From the NCBI RefSeq assembly GCF_900105755.1, contig NZ_FNTQ01000001.1:3906001-3970000 (forward strand): DNA of 64,000 nt, written 5' to 3'. This document shows, one piece after another, positions 53,559 through 61,919 of this stretch. The position numbers were made by a program, and so were the translations under genes. The DNA comes from Streptomyces sp. Ag109_O5-10 (GTDB lineage Bacteria > Actinomycetota > Actinomycetes > Streptomycetales > Streptomycetaceae). Each line of letters starts with the position of its first letter. Within the stretch, counting starts at the first letter, position 1. The notes under the pieces were generated by a model. It was not told where the DNA came from. It did no database searches and saw nothing but the letters and a program-made list of their open reading frames with translations.

Positions 53559-53860
53559 TTCTTGCCCTTCCCCGTGTTCTCGGCAATCGCCTTGGCCAAC
53601 TCGTGGTCGATCTCTTCGTACTTCTGGGCCGCGGCGCCGGTGTAATCGGCCAGCTTCTTGAGTTCCTTCGACAGTTTCTTGCGCGTCTTCTTCCAGGTGG
53701 TACTGAACTCGTCGAAGGCGTCTTTCAGTCCACCGTGCCCAAGCTCGTCCTCGTAACCGTCCGAAGGGTTCCCGTGCTGGTCGAACTCATTGTGGAGCCT
53801 GCCCAGTGTTCGAGAGCACCCCTTGATCATGTCGAGGTCGTACCTGATTCTGTCGGCCAT
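53555..53860 (-). CDS. WXG100-like small protein, cassette C
   Basis: 101 residues, two helices. Trp in EFSTTWKKTRKKL; C-terminal motif Y-E-E-I-D-H-E-L-A, the Y-x-x-x-D export pattern. The ATG at 53860 (MADRIRYDLD) has GGGGGA 7 nt upstream; an upstream ATG (MSMMGDF) overlaps that Shine-Dalgarno and is unlikely. Close in sequence to the cassette A protein. Confidence 0.78.
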   Translation of the reverse strand: MADRIRYDLDMIKGCSRTLGRLHNEFDQHGNPSDGYEDELGHGGLKDAFDEFSTTWKKTRKKLSKELKKLADYTGAAAQKYEEIDHELAKAIAENTGKGKK

Positions 53861-53937
53861 TGAAAAATCCCCCATCATGGACATGAGACACTGCCGCGAG
53901 GCTTCCTCCGGCGAACTACAGGGAAGGTGGAACGGGT

Positions 53938-54636
53938 TTGTCCACGAGTACCGACCACACCGTGCGGGACCGGCTCGGCGTCACGCCCGACGCAGCGGTC
54001 TGGTGCACGATCGGCAAGATCCCGGAACCGCCTGTCGAAGTGCACCGGGCGGCCGGCTCGGGGCCCTTGGGTCCCGCCTTCATCACGCCGCTGGGCATGC
54101 TCGGAGTCGCGCTGGGCACGCCCTTGCTCCTCATCGGCAAACTGTTCGGTCTCCTCGGCGCGGGTGAGGAGGCCCTCCAGCGGATGCTGTCGACGACCGG
54201 CGAACAAGAGCGTCACCGCGCCGCGAAGCTCGAAAAGAGGCAGCGTGACAAGGCCGTCGTCGAGCTCGGCCTCGACAAGACCTTCGACGGCGACTGGAAC
54301 GGGGCGGCCGGCCGCCTCCTCCTGCAGTGGTACAGCCATTCCTCCCACCACCAACGCCTTGTCGCACTCGCCGGGGACCGCATCCTGCTGGCCGCTCCGC
54401 CCAAGCGCGTGTCGATCCGCCGCGACGCCCTCATGCAGGTCGTCGCCGAGATACCCACCGAAGAAGCCGTCCTTGCGGACCCCCTCCTCGCCTTCAAAGT
54501 CAGGAACGAGAAGCTGGTCCTGCGTTTCAAGGACGGATCGTGGCTCACTCTGACCACCGTGCAGTGGGACAGCGAACTGCACACGTACTTGAAGCGCCAT
54601 CAGCAGCCGGGCGAGGCCCGGGCCACCGAAGCCTGA
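53938..54636 (+). CDS. PH-like domain protein, TTG start, head of cassette C
   Basis: 232 residues. Starts with TTG at 53938 (MSTSTDHTVRD); no in-frame ATG or GTG fits, and GGAAGGTGG lies just upstream. A hydrophobic stretch (about 48-68) may anchor it. The C-terminal half (RLVALAGDRILLAAPPKRV ... LRFKDGSWLTLTT) is paralogous to the protein at 39183. It is divergent from cassette C, in the position where A and B have lipoproteins. Function unknown; a membrane-lipid or protein-binding PH role is inference. Confidence 0.72.
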   Translation: MSTSTDHTVRDRLGVTPDAAVWCTIGKIPEPPVEVHRAAGSGPLGPAFITPLGMLGVALGTPLLLIGKLFGLLGAGEEALQRMLSTTGEQERHRAAKLEKRQRDKAVVELGLDKTFDGDWNGAAGRLLLQWYSHSSHHQRLVALAGDRILLAAPPKRVSIRRDALMQVVAEIPTEEAVLADPLLAFKVRNEKLVLRFKDGSWLTLTTVQWDSELHTYLKRHQQPGEARATEA

Positions 54637-54643
54637 CAGCCAA

Positions 54644-54676
54644 GTGCGACGGAGCACAGCATGTGCTCCGTCGCAC
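54644..54676. terminator. Perfect 15-bp stem between convergent genes
   Basis: GTGCGACGGAGCACA and TGTGCTCCGTCGCAC pair without mismatch around a 3-nt loop. It lies between the stops of the PH-like gene and the lone WXG100-like gene, so it can end both transcripts. Confidence 0.75.
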
Positions 54677-54703
54677 CCAGTCGTTCAGCGAGCTCGGACT
54701 TTA

Positions 54704-55006
54704 CTAACCCTTGGCCTGCTTCGCCAGCGAGTCGTCCAGCTGTTCGTACGCTTCCTTGGCCTTCTTCAGGAAGTCGGACAGCCCGTGCAGGCCCTGGATC
54801 GTCTTCGTCGCGCCCTTGGTGAAGTCCTTCATGGAGTCGTCGTACGCTCCCGAGGCCTTCTGGGTGGTGAAGCCGTTCTCCACCAGGGCGGAGACGCGCT
54901 TCTCGACGTTCTTGATCTTGTCCTCAAGCTCGTGCATGTCCTTGATCAGGTCGCCAGCGACCTTCTCCATCTCGGCATATGTGAGATCCGTGTCTTTGCC
55001 GGCCAT
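54704..55006 (-). CDS. Lone WXG100-like protein next to EccC
   Basis: 100 residues, two helices, acidic/lysine-rich. The turn is ENGFTTQKASG, so the W-x-G is replaced; the C-terminal export motif Y-E-Q-L-D is intact (AYEQLDDSLAKQ). ATG at 55006 with GGGAGG upstream. Divergent from eccC and not followed by a large cargo gene. It may be the general EsxA/EsxB-like substrate that activates EccC; this is inference. Confidence 0.78.
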   Translation of the reverse strand: MAGKDTDLTYAEMEKVAGDLIKDMHELEDKIKNVEKRVSALVENGFTTQKASGAYDDSMKDFTKGATKTIQGLHGLSDFLKKAKEAYEQLDDSLAKQAKG

Positions 55007-55087
55007 GACGGCTCCCTCCCGTTCGTGTGGCCTCAGGGCCTTCCCCCGTGGCACCGTTCGCGCGGATCCTTGGCCATGACATGGCCG

Positions 55088-55110
55088 TCCGCACGAGCAA
55101 AGATCCTACG
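55088..55110 (-). promoter_or_regulatory. Promoter block of the lone WXG100-like gene (duplicated at 47914)
   Basis: Contains TAGGAT on the minus strand (55103-55108) followed by CTTTGCTC; 21 of 23 positions equal the block before the cassette B gene. The start codon is about 97 bp downstream, twice the distance in cassette B. Confidence 0.5.
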
Positions 55111-55247
55111 GGGGTGACGCGTGCGACCGCACGGGCCTTGTGCGGCGGAATCGTGAAGCGCACATATCCCGTTGCACCCGGGAAAGAGCGGGCGGCTAAG
55201 GTCACTTCCACTGTGTTGGGTGCTCTAGGTGTGTGGGGGGACGGAAC

Positions 55248-58200
55248 GTGCGCCTGAGTCTGACCGTCGTCGACCCGGTCGGCGGTGCCAGCGCCGACGT
55301 GGTGCTCGACGCGGATCCCGAGTCGACCGTAGGGGACGTCGCGAGGGAGCTGGCCCGGCAGGTCGGTCTGGGGTATCCGGACCCCGGTGCGGGCGGCGCC
55401 CAGGTCATCCCCATCGGCGCGCACCGCCAACAGGCCGCGGCCGTCCAGGTGTCCGGGCCGCTCGCCTACGTCGACGGGTACGCCCTCGACCCCGCCGCCA
55501 CCGTCGTCGGCTCGCCGCTGCGGGACGGCGTCGTCGTCAGTCTGCACGATCCCGCCGGGTGTCTGCTCGGTGAGCCCACCGGCATCGTCGAGTTCCGGGT
55601 CGCGGGCGGTCCGGCCGCCGGCGCCGTGCACCGGCTCGGGGTCGGGCGGTACGACATCGGCACCGGGCCCGCCTCCCACCTCCGCGTCGAGGACCCCGAA
55701 CTGCCCGCCCGCGCCGCCACCCTGACCATCGCCATCGACGGCACCTGCAAAGTCGCGATACACACCGAAGACGCCCGGCTGGACGGGGAACCGGTGCAGA
55801 GCGACGGCGACTGGCCCCTCGACTCGCAGCTCGCCCTCGGCAACACCCTTCTGGAGATCACCGGGTACTCCCCGCCCAACGCCGCCCTGAAGTGGTCCGA
55901 CGACGGTGCCGGGCTCGACTACAACCGGCCCCCGCGGCTGCGTCCCGCCGACCGGCAGACGCACTTCTCGCTGCCCAACCCGCTCGGCGACTACGAGGCC
56001 CGGCCGCTGCCCTGGCTGATGGCGCTGCTGCCGCTGGTCGGCGCGGTCGTCTCCGTGATGATGTTCGGGCGCTGGTACTACCTGATCATGGCGCTGATGA
56101 GCCCGCTCATGCTCTTCGGCAACTACTTCATGGACAAGAAGCACGGCAGGAAGTCCCACGCCAAGCAGCTCAAGGAGTACAAGGAACACAAGCAGCGGAT
56201 CGAGGCGGAAGCCCAGGAGGCGCTGGTCGCGGAGCGGTCCGAGCGGCGGGCCGCGGTGCCGGACCCCGCCGCGGTGCTGACGTACGGCACGGGGCCGCGG
56301 ACGCGGTTGTGGGAGCGGCGGCGGACCGACGCCGACCATCTGCTGATCCGGTTCGGCACCGGGCGCGTGCCCTCCGAGGTCGAGCTGGACGACCCCGAGC
56401 AGGACGAGCACAAGCGCAAGGTCCGCTGGTACATCGAGGACGCCCCGGTCGGTCTTTCGCTGCGCGACCTCGGGGTGATCGGCGTCGCCGGGCCCGGCGA
56501 TTCGGCGCACGCGCTGGGGCGTTGGGCCGTCGCCCAGACCGCCGTCCTGCACAGCCCCATGGACGTGCAGTTCTACGTCCTCACCGACAACGACGCCGGT
56601 GACCGGTGGGACTGGGTGCGCTGGCTGCCGCACGCCCGGCCGGCCGGCGGGCAGGACGTGAACGTCCTGATCGGCACCGACTCCGAGACCGTCGGCGCCC
56701 GCGTCGGCGAGCTCACCCAGCTCCTCGACGGCCGGCAGAAGGCCCTGCAGAAGGGCGGGCGGAGCAAGACGGACGGCCCCGCGTTCTCCGACCCCGACAT
56801 CGTCGTCGTGTGGGACGGGTCGCGGCGGCTGCGGTCCATGCCCGGTGTCGTACGGCTGCTGAAGGAGGGGCCGGGCGTCGCCATCCGGTCCATCTGCCTC
56901 GACGAGGAGGAGCGGTTCCTGCCCGGGGAGTGCCAGGGGGTCGTGGTCGCCGAGCCGCGGTCCGGCAAGGAGGCCGCGCAAGCGGCGCCCGTGGCGCAGC
57001 AGGCCGTCGGCGGCTTTCCGTCCTTCCAGGCCTGGCATCCGCAGAGCGGCGGCGCCGGTGAGGAACAGGCGGCGGAGGAGCTGGAGTTGCGGCTGCGCGT
57101 CGAGCAGAGCGGGGCGCTGCGCAAGCTGAACGTGCGGCCCGACTTCGTCTCCGCCGCCTGGTGCGCACGGCTCGCCCGCTCGCTCTCCCCGCTGCGCGAC
57201 ATCAGCGGCGAGAGCGAGGACTCGGCCCTGCCCGCCGCCAGCCGGTTGCTCGACGTGCTCCAGCTGGAGCCGCCCACGCAGGACGCGATCGCCGCGCGCT
57301 GGCGGATGGGCGGGCAGTCGACGATGGCGGTCATCGGGGAGTCGTACGACGGCCCGTTCGGCATCGACCTGCGGCGCGACGGGCCGCACGGCCTCATCGC
57401 CGGTACCACCGGTTCCGGCAAGTCCGAGCTGCTGCAGACCATCGTGGCCGCGCTGGCCGTCGCCAACACCCCGGAGAACATGACGTTCGTGCTCGTCGAC
57501 TACAAGGGTGGCTCGGCGTTCAAGGACTGCGTGAAGCTGCCGCACACCGTGGGCATGGTCACCGACCTCGACGCCCACCTCGTGGAGCGGGCCCTGGAGT
57601 CGCTGGGGGCGGAGCTCAAGCGGCGTGAGCACATCCTCGCCGCCGCCGATGCCAAGGACATCGAGGACTACCAGGACCTCGTCAGAAGAGACCCCTCCCG
57701 TTCCCCGGTACCCCGACTCCTCATCGTCATCGACGAGTTCGCGTCGATGGTGCGCGATCTGCCCGACTTCGTCACGGGGCTTGTCAATATCGCCCAGCGC
57801 GGGCGGTCCCTCGGGATCCACCTGCTGCTCGCCACCCAGCGGCCCTCCGGTGTCGTGTCCCCCGAGATCCGCGCCAACACCAACCTCCGGATCGCGCTGC
57901 GCGTGACCGACGCCGGTGAGTCGACCGACGTCATCGACGCGCCCGACGCCGGGCACATCGCGAAGAGCACGCCGGGACGGGCGTACGTCCGGCTCGGGCA
58001 CGCCTCGCTGATCCCCTTCCAGTCGGGTCGGGTCGGCGGACGGCGGCCGGGCGCCGCGGATCCGGCCACGCTCGCGCCCTGGGCCGGGGCGCTGTCCTGG
58101 CAGGACCTCGGGCGGGCCGCGCTGCGCAAGCCGAAGTCCGAGGCGAAGGAGGACGACGAGATCACCGACCTGAAGGTGCTCGTCGACGCCGTCCGCGAGG

Positions 58201-59825
58201 CCAACACCGCCCTGCGGATCCCCGCCCAGCACTCGCCGTGGCTGCCCGCCCTCGACGACACGCTGCTGCTCGACGAGGTGCCGGCCGTGCAGGCGCAGGG
58301 CGCGCTGCCCGCCGCCCCGTACGGTGTCGAGGACCTGCCCGCCGACCAGGCCCGCCGCGCGGTCGCCGTCGACTTCGCGACCTTCGGGCACCTCATCATC
58401 GCGGGCGCCCCGCGCACCGGACGCTCCCAGGTGCTGCGCACCATCGCCGGTTCGCTGGCCCGCACCAACTCCTGCGCGGACGTGCACCTGTACGGCATCG
58501 ACTGCGGCAACGGCGCGCTGAACGCGCTGACCCGGCTGCCGCACTGCGGTGCCGTCGTCGGCCGCAACCAGACCGAGCGGGTGGAACGGCTCATGGCGCG
58601 CCTCTCCGGTGAGCTGAGCCGTCGTCAGGAGCTGCTCGCCGACCAGGGGGTCGCGGACATCGGCGAGCAGCGGGCGGCCGTACCGGAGGCGGAACGGCTG
58701 CCGCACATCGTGCTGCTCCTGGACCGCTGGGAAGGCTGGCTGCCCACCCTCGGCGAGCTGAACCACGGCGATCTCACCGACCAGATCATGGTGATGATGC
58801 GGGAGGGCGCGAGCGTCGGCATCCATCTCGTCCTCACCGGCGACCGGCAGATCCTGGCCGGCCGGATCTCCTCCCTGACCGAGGACAAGTACGGTCTGCG
58901 CCTCGCCGACCGCGCCGACTTCTCGATGCTGGACATCAACTCCCGCAAGGTTCCCGAGGAGATCCCGCCCGGCCGCGCCTTCCGCAGCGAGACGGCCGCC
59001 GAGACGCAGTTCGCGCTGCTCTCCGCGGACACCACCGGCCAGGGGCAGAACGCGGCGATCGTCGCGATCGGCGAGGCGGCCGAGGCCCGCGACGCCCAGG
59101 TGCCGCGCTCCCTGCGCCCGTTCCGGGTGGACGTGCTGCCCAGCCGGATCTCCTTCGAGGACGCCTGGGCGATGCGCACCCCGGCCGCGGCGGCCTCCCC
59201 GCTGTGGGCCCTGGTGGGTGTCGGCGGCGACGAACTCACCGCCTTCGGACCGGACCTGGCGCAGGGCGTACCCGCCTTCGTGATCGGCGGGCCCGCCAAG
59301 TCCGGCCGGTCCACCGCCCTGTTGGGCTTCGCCCGCTCCTATCTCGCCAACGGTGTGCGGATCGTCGTCGCCGCGCCCCGGCAGTCGCCGCTGCGTGAGC
59401 TCGACGGGCAGGAAGGCGTGCTGAAGGTCTTCACCGGCCGGGACGTGGACGAGGACGAGCTGACGGAGGTGCTGTCGTCGGCGTCTCCGGCCGAGCCCGT
59501 CGTCGTGCTGGTCGACGACGCCGAGGTGCTGGACGACTGCGACGCCGAGGACGTCTTCAAGCGGATCGTGGAGCGCGGCACCGAGGAGGGCCTCGCCGTC
59601 GTCATCGCCGGTGACGAGGACGAGATCTGCGACGGCTTCTCGGGCTGGCAGGTCGACGCCAAGAAGGCCCGCCGGGGCATCCTGCTCTCCCCTCAGGAGT
59701 CCGGCTCCGGCGAGCTGATCGGCATCCGGACCACCCGGGCCATGGTGGGCGGCCCGATCCAGCCGGGCAAGGGCATGCTGCACCTGGGCAGCGGGGAGCA
59801 CGTCACGGTGACGACCCCTCAGTAA
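55248..59825 (+). CDS. eccC: Type VII secretion FtsK/SpoIIIE ATPase EccC
   Basis: 1525 residues. The N-terminal 90 residues and the following ~110 (FHA-like, VHRLGVGRYDIG) are cytoplasmic. Two membrane helices lie near residues 250-290. Three ATPase domains follow: Walker A GTTGSGKS at about 719, GAPRTGRS at about 1052 and GGPAKSGRS at about 1346. The first has the intact FVLVDYKGG and LLATQRPSG motifs, while the second and third are degenerate, as in other EccC proteins. It drives WXG100 export. GTG at 55248 with GGGGGGACGG upstream. No eccB, D, E or mycP is present in the window. Confidence 0.95.
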   Translation: MRLSLTVVDPVGGASADVVLDADPESTVGDVARELARQVGLGYPDPGAGGAQVIPIGAHRQQAAAVQVSGPLAYVDGYALDPAATVVGSPLRDGVVVSLHDPAGCLLGEPTGIVEFRVAGGPAAGAVHRLGVGRYDIGTGPASHLRVEDPELPARAATLTIAIDGTCKVAIHTEDARLDGEPVQSDGDWPLDSQLALGNTLLEITGYSPPNAALKWSDDGAGLDYNRPPRLRPADRQTHFSLPNPLGDYEARPLPWLMALLPLVGAVVSVMMFGRWYYLIMALMSPLMLFGNYFMDKKHGRKSHAKQLKEYKEHKQRIEAEAQEALVAERSERRAAVPDPAAVLTYGTGPRTRLWERRRTDADHLLIRFGTGRVPSEVELDDPEQDEHKRKVRWYIEDAPVGLSLRDLGVIGVAGPGDSAHALGRWAVAQTAVLHSPMDVQFYVLTDNDAGDRWDWVRWLPHARPAGGQDVNVLIGTDSETVGARVGELTQLLDGRQKALQKGGRSKTDGPAFSDPDIVVVWDGSRRLRSMPGVVRLLKEGPGVAIRSICLDEEERFLPGECQGVVVAEPRSGKEAAQAAPVAQQAVGGFPSFQAWHPQSGGAGEEQAAEELELRLRVEQSGALRKLNVRPDFVSAAWCARLARSLSPLRDISGESEDSALPAASRLLDVLQLEPPTQDAIAARWRMGGQSTMAVIGESYDGPFGIDLRRDGPHGLIAGTTGSGKSELLQTIVAALAVANTPENMTFVLVDYKGGSAFKDCVKLPHTVGMVTDLDAHLVERALESLGAELKRREHILAAADAKDIEDYQDLVRRDPSRSPVPRLLIVIDEFASMVRDLPDFVTGLVNIAQRGRSLGIHLLLATQRPSGVVSPEIRANTNLRIALRVTDAGESTDVIDAPDAGHIAKSTPGRAYVRLGHASLIPFQSGRVGGRRPGAADPATLAPWAGALSWQDLGRAALRKPKSEAKEDDEITDLKVLVDAVREANTALRIPAQHSPWLPALDDTLLLDEVPAVQAQGALPAAPYGVEDLPADQARRAVAVDFATFGHLIIAGAPRTGRSQVLRTIAGSLARTNSCADVHLYGIDCGNGALNALTRLPHCGAVVGRNQTERVERLMARLSGELSRRQELLADQGVADIGEQRAAVPEAERLPHIVLLLDRWEGWLPTLGELNHGDLTDQIMVMMREGASVGIHLVLTGDRQILAGRISSLTEDKYGLRLADRADFSMLDINSRKVPEEIPPGRAFRSETAAETQFALLSADTTGQGQNAAIVAIGEAAEARDAQVPRSLRPFRVDVLPSRISFEDAWAMRTPAAAASPLWALVGVGGDELTAFGPDLAQGVPAFVIGGPAKSGRSTALLGFARSYLANGVRIVVAAPRQSPLRELDGQEGVLKVFTGRDVDEDELTEVLSSASPAEPVVVLVDDAEVLDDCDAEDVFKRIVERGTEEGLAVVIAGDEDEICDGFSGWQVDAKKARRGILLSPQESGSGELIGIRTTRAMVGGPIQPGKGMLHLGSGEHVTVTTPQ

Positions 59826-59902
59826 CCGTACGGCGGGGGCGAGGAGGGTCTCAGTTCCTGGCCTCAGCCTCTCGCCTCAGCTCCTCGCCCCAGTTCCTCG
59901 CC

Positions 59903-61588
59903 TCAGTCCGCCGTCCTCGACATCACCGCCACCGGGTTCCCCTCCTCCGAGCTGTCCGACGTGTAGACCAGGTCGCCGTCGCTCGGGGTCAGGTAGACGG
60001 TGTTCGTGCCGGGGTCGCAGCCGTCGTGGTTGCCCTCGGCGCCGGTCGAGGAGGCGACGAGCCGGGCCGCCGTCACCGACCGCAGGGTGAGGACGTCCGT
60101 GCAGACCCCGCCCAGCTGGTCGGTCTGCCGCAGGCGCCCCAGCTCGTGGCCGACCGCCGTCTGTTCGACGGTGATCCGGAAGGTGCCGATGGGCAGGTTG
60201 CCGGACAGGGCGGTGGCCGAACCCTGCCAGGTGCCGAGATAGGCGGCCGGGATCTGCCCGCCGGCGGAGGGGGAGGACGCGGACGTCGAGGGCGGCTTGG
60301 CGGCGGCGCCCGAGTCTCCGCCCGCCCCGTCGCCGCCGGACCCCAGGAACGGCTTCACCAGGAACCCCACCCCGACGGTGACCACCGCCAGCGCCGCGGC
60401 CACCGCGAGCGCGACCGTGCAGCTCACCCGGCGCCCGCGCCCGCCCGCGCCCGGTACGGCGGTCGCGGCGACGCTCACGGACACCTTGCCGGGCTTCCCG
60501 GGCTTCCCGTCCCGCGCGGGCAGGGCATCCCGCGGCTCCGGTACGACGGCGGGTACGGTCTCGGGCGGCGCCGCCTGCCCCGGTACGGCCACGGGCGGCA
60601 CCGTCGGCGGCGGCGGTCCGAACTCCCCCACCACCGAAGGGGTGCTGAACTCCACCGGCCCGGACGCCGGTACCGCGGCCGGCACGGCCTCCGCGGCCTC
60701 CAGGTTGAGCACCTCCACCGCGCTCCGGCTCACCCGCTCCACCAGCGCCCCCGGCAGCCACCCGCCGGCCACCAGCCGTGCGGCCCCCTCGGGAGCCAGC
60801 CGCCGGGCCACCTCCGCCGGGGCCGGCCGCCGCCCCGGCTCCTTCACCAGGCAGGCCTCGGCCACCTCCCGCAGCTCACCGCCGAGCGAACCGAGTTCGG
60901 GCTCCTCGTGGACGACCTTGTAGAGAAGCGCGGCCGAGGAGTCCCCGGGGAACGGCGGCGTCCCGTTGGCCGCGTACGCCAGCACCGCGCCGAGGGAGAA
61001 GACGTCCGCGGCGCCCGTGGCGCCCCTGCCGAGGATCTGCTCCGGGGACATGTATCCGGGCGAGCCGATCGACACCCCCGACGACGTCAGGGACGCCGTG
61101 CCGTCCGTGGCGCGGGCGATGCCGAAGTCGATGAGGAGCGGCCCGTCGAGGGTCAGCAGCACGTTCGACGGCTTCACGTCCCGGTGCACGAGACCCAGTT
61201 CGTGCACCGCCACCAGCGCCTCGGCGAGACCGGCGCCGAGCGCCCGCACCGTGTGGGCGGGCAGTGGGCCGCCGTCGGTCACGGCGGCCGTCAGGGAGGG
61301 ACCTGCCGCGTAGGCGGTGGCGACCCAGGGCACGGGGGCGTCCGGGTCGGCGTCCAGGACGGAGGCCGTCCAGGCGCCGCCGACCCGCCGGGCGGCCTGC
61401 ACCTCGCGGCGGAAGCGGGCGCGGAACTCCTCGTCCAGCGCGAAGTGCGGGTGCACGATCTTGACGGCGACGGAGCGGCCGCCGGCCGAACGGCCCAGAT
61501 AGACGCGGCCCATGCCGCCGGAGCCGAGCCGGCCGAGCAGCCGGTACGGCCCGACGGCCGTGGGTTCGTCGCCCGCGAGCGGCAGCAT
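59903..61588 (-). CDS. Membrane Ser/Thr protein kinase with extracellular sensor domain
   Basis: 561 residues. PknB-type kinase domain at about 14-270: glycine loop LGSGGMGRVY (21-30), Lys43, catalytic HRDVKPSN (135-142) and DFG (154-156). A Pro/Val-rich juxtamembrane region is followed by one membrane helix (about 389-413). An extracellular ~130-residue C-terminal domain has two cysteines (GGVCTD, HDGCDPG) and no PASTA repeats. It converges with eccC across 77 bp containing CCTCAGTTCCT-type short repeats but no hairpin. A phosphorylation link to the T7SS is possible but only suggested by position. Confidence 0.93.
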   Translation of the reverse strand: MLPLAGDEPTAVGPYRLLGRLGSGGMGRVYLGRSAGGRSVAVKIVHPHFALDEEFRARFRREVQAARRVGGAWTASVLDADPDAPVPWVATAYAAGPSLTAAVTDGGPLPAHTVRALGAGLAEALVAVHELGLVHRDVKPSNVLLTLDGPLLIDFGIARATDGTASLTSSGVSIGSPGYMSPEQILGRGATGAADVFSLGAVLAYAANGTPPFPGDSSAALLYKVVHEEPELGSLGGELREVAEACLVKEPGRRPAPAEVARRLAPEGAARLVAGGWLPGALVERVSRSAVEVLNLEAAEAVPAAVPASGPVEFSTPSVVGEFGPPPPTVPPVAVPGQAAPPETVPAVVPEPRDALPARDGKPGKPGKVSVSVAATAVPGAGGRGRRVSCTVALAVAAALAVVTVGVGFLVKPFLGSGGDGAGGDSGAAAKPPSTSASSPSAGGQIPAAYLGTWQGSATALSGNLPIGTFRITVEQTAVGHELGRLRQTDQLGGVCTDVLTLRSVTAARLVASSTGAEGNHDGCDPGTNTVYLTPSDGDLVYTSDSSEEGNPVAVMSRTAD

Positions 61589-61632
61589 GCGCCCTCACCC
61601 CCCAGAGAGTTCGGCAGCAGCCTATTCGCTCC

Positions 61633-61849
61633 GCGGGCCCGGCAGTTCCTCAGCCGCGGGCCCGGCAGTTCCCCAGCCGCGGGCCCGGCAGTTCCCCAGC
61701 CGCGGGCCCGGCAGTTCCCCAGCCGCGGGCCCGGCAGTTCCCCAGCCGCGGGCCCGGCAGTTCCCCAGCCGCGGGCCCGGCAGTTCCCCAGCCGCGGGCC
61801 CGGCAGTTCCCCAGCCGCGGGCCCGGCAGTTCCCCAGCCGCGGGCCCGG
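61633..61849. repeat. 23-bp tandem repeat, nine full copies plus a partial
   Basis: The unit begins GCGGGCCCGGCAGTTCCC and is 23 bp long; units start at 61633, 61656 and every 23 bp to 61817, with a partial unit at 61840. Copy 1 has one T/C difference; the others are identical. No spacers, so not CRISPR. It lies between the kinase start and the mqnA terminator. Confidence 0.92.
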
Positions 61850-61883
61850 TGGGGGCTGGTGGGGGCTGGTCGCGCGGTTCCCC

Positions 61884-61901
61884 GCGCCCCTTATGGGGCG
61901 C
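61884..61901 (-). terminator. Terminator-like hairpin after mqnA, in a dispersed element
   Basis: GCGCCCC-TTAT-GGGGCGC within CGCGCGGTTCCCCGCGCCCC, a sequence type seen repeatedly in Streptomyces intergenic regions (from general knowledge). It is directly downstream of the mqnA stop. Confidence 0.55.
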
Positions 61902-61919
61902 TCCTCTTGCGGGGCGCTG

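Noticed and set aside
54924..59801. A 1625-codon open frame on the minus strand opposite eccC
   Set aside because: It is a by-product of high GC3 in the antisense frame. Its product is His/Gly/Asp/Val-rich with no domain, and it overlaps a well-supported gene completely.
61633..61849. CRISPR array
   Set aside because: The units are contiguous, with no spacers, and no cas genes are present.
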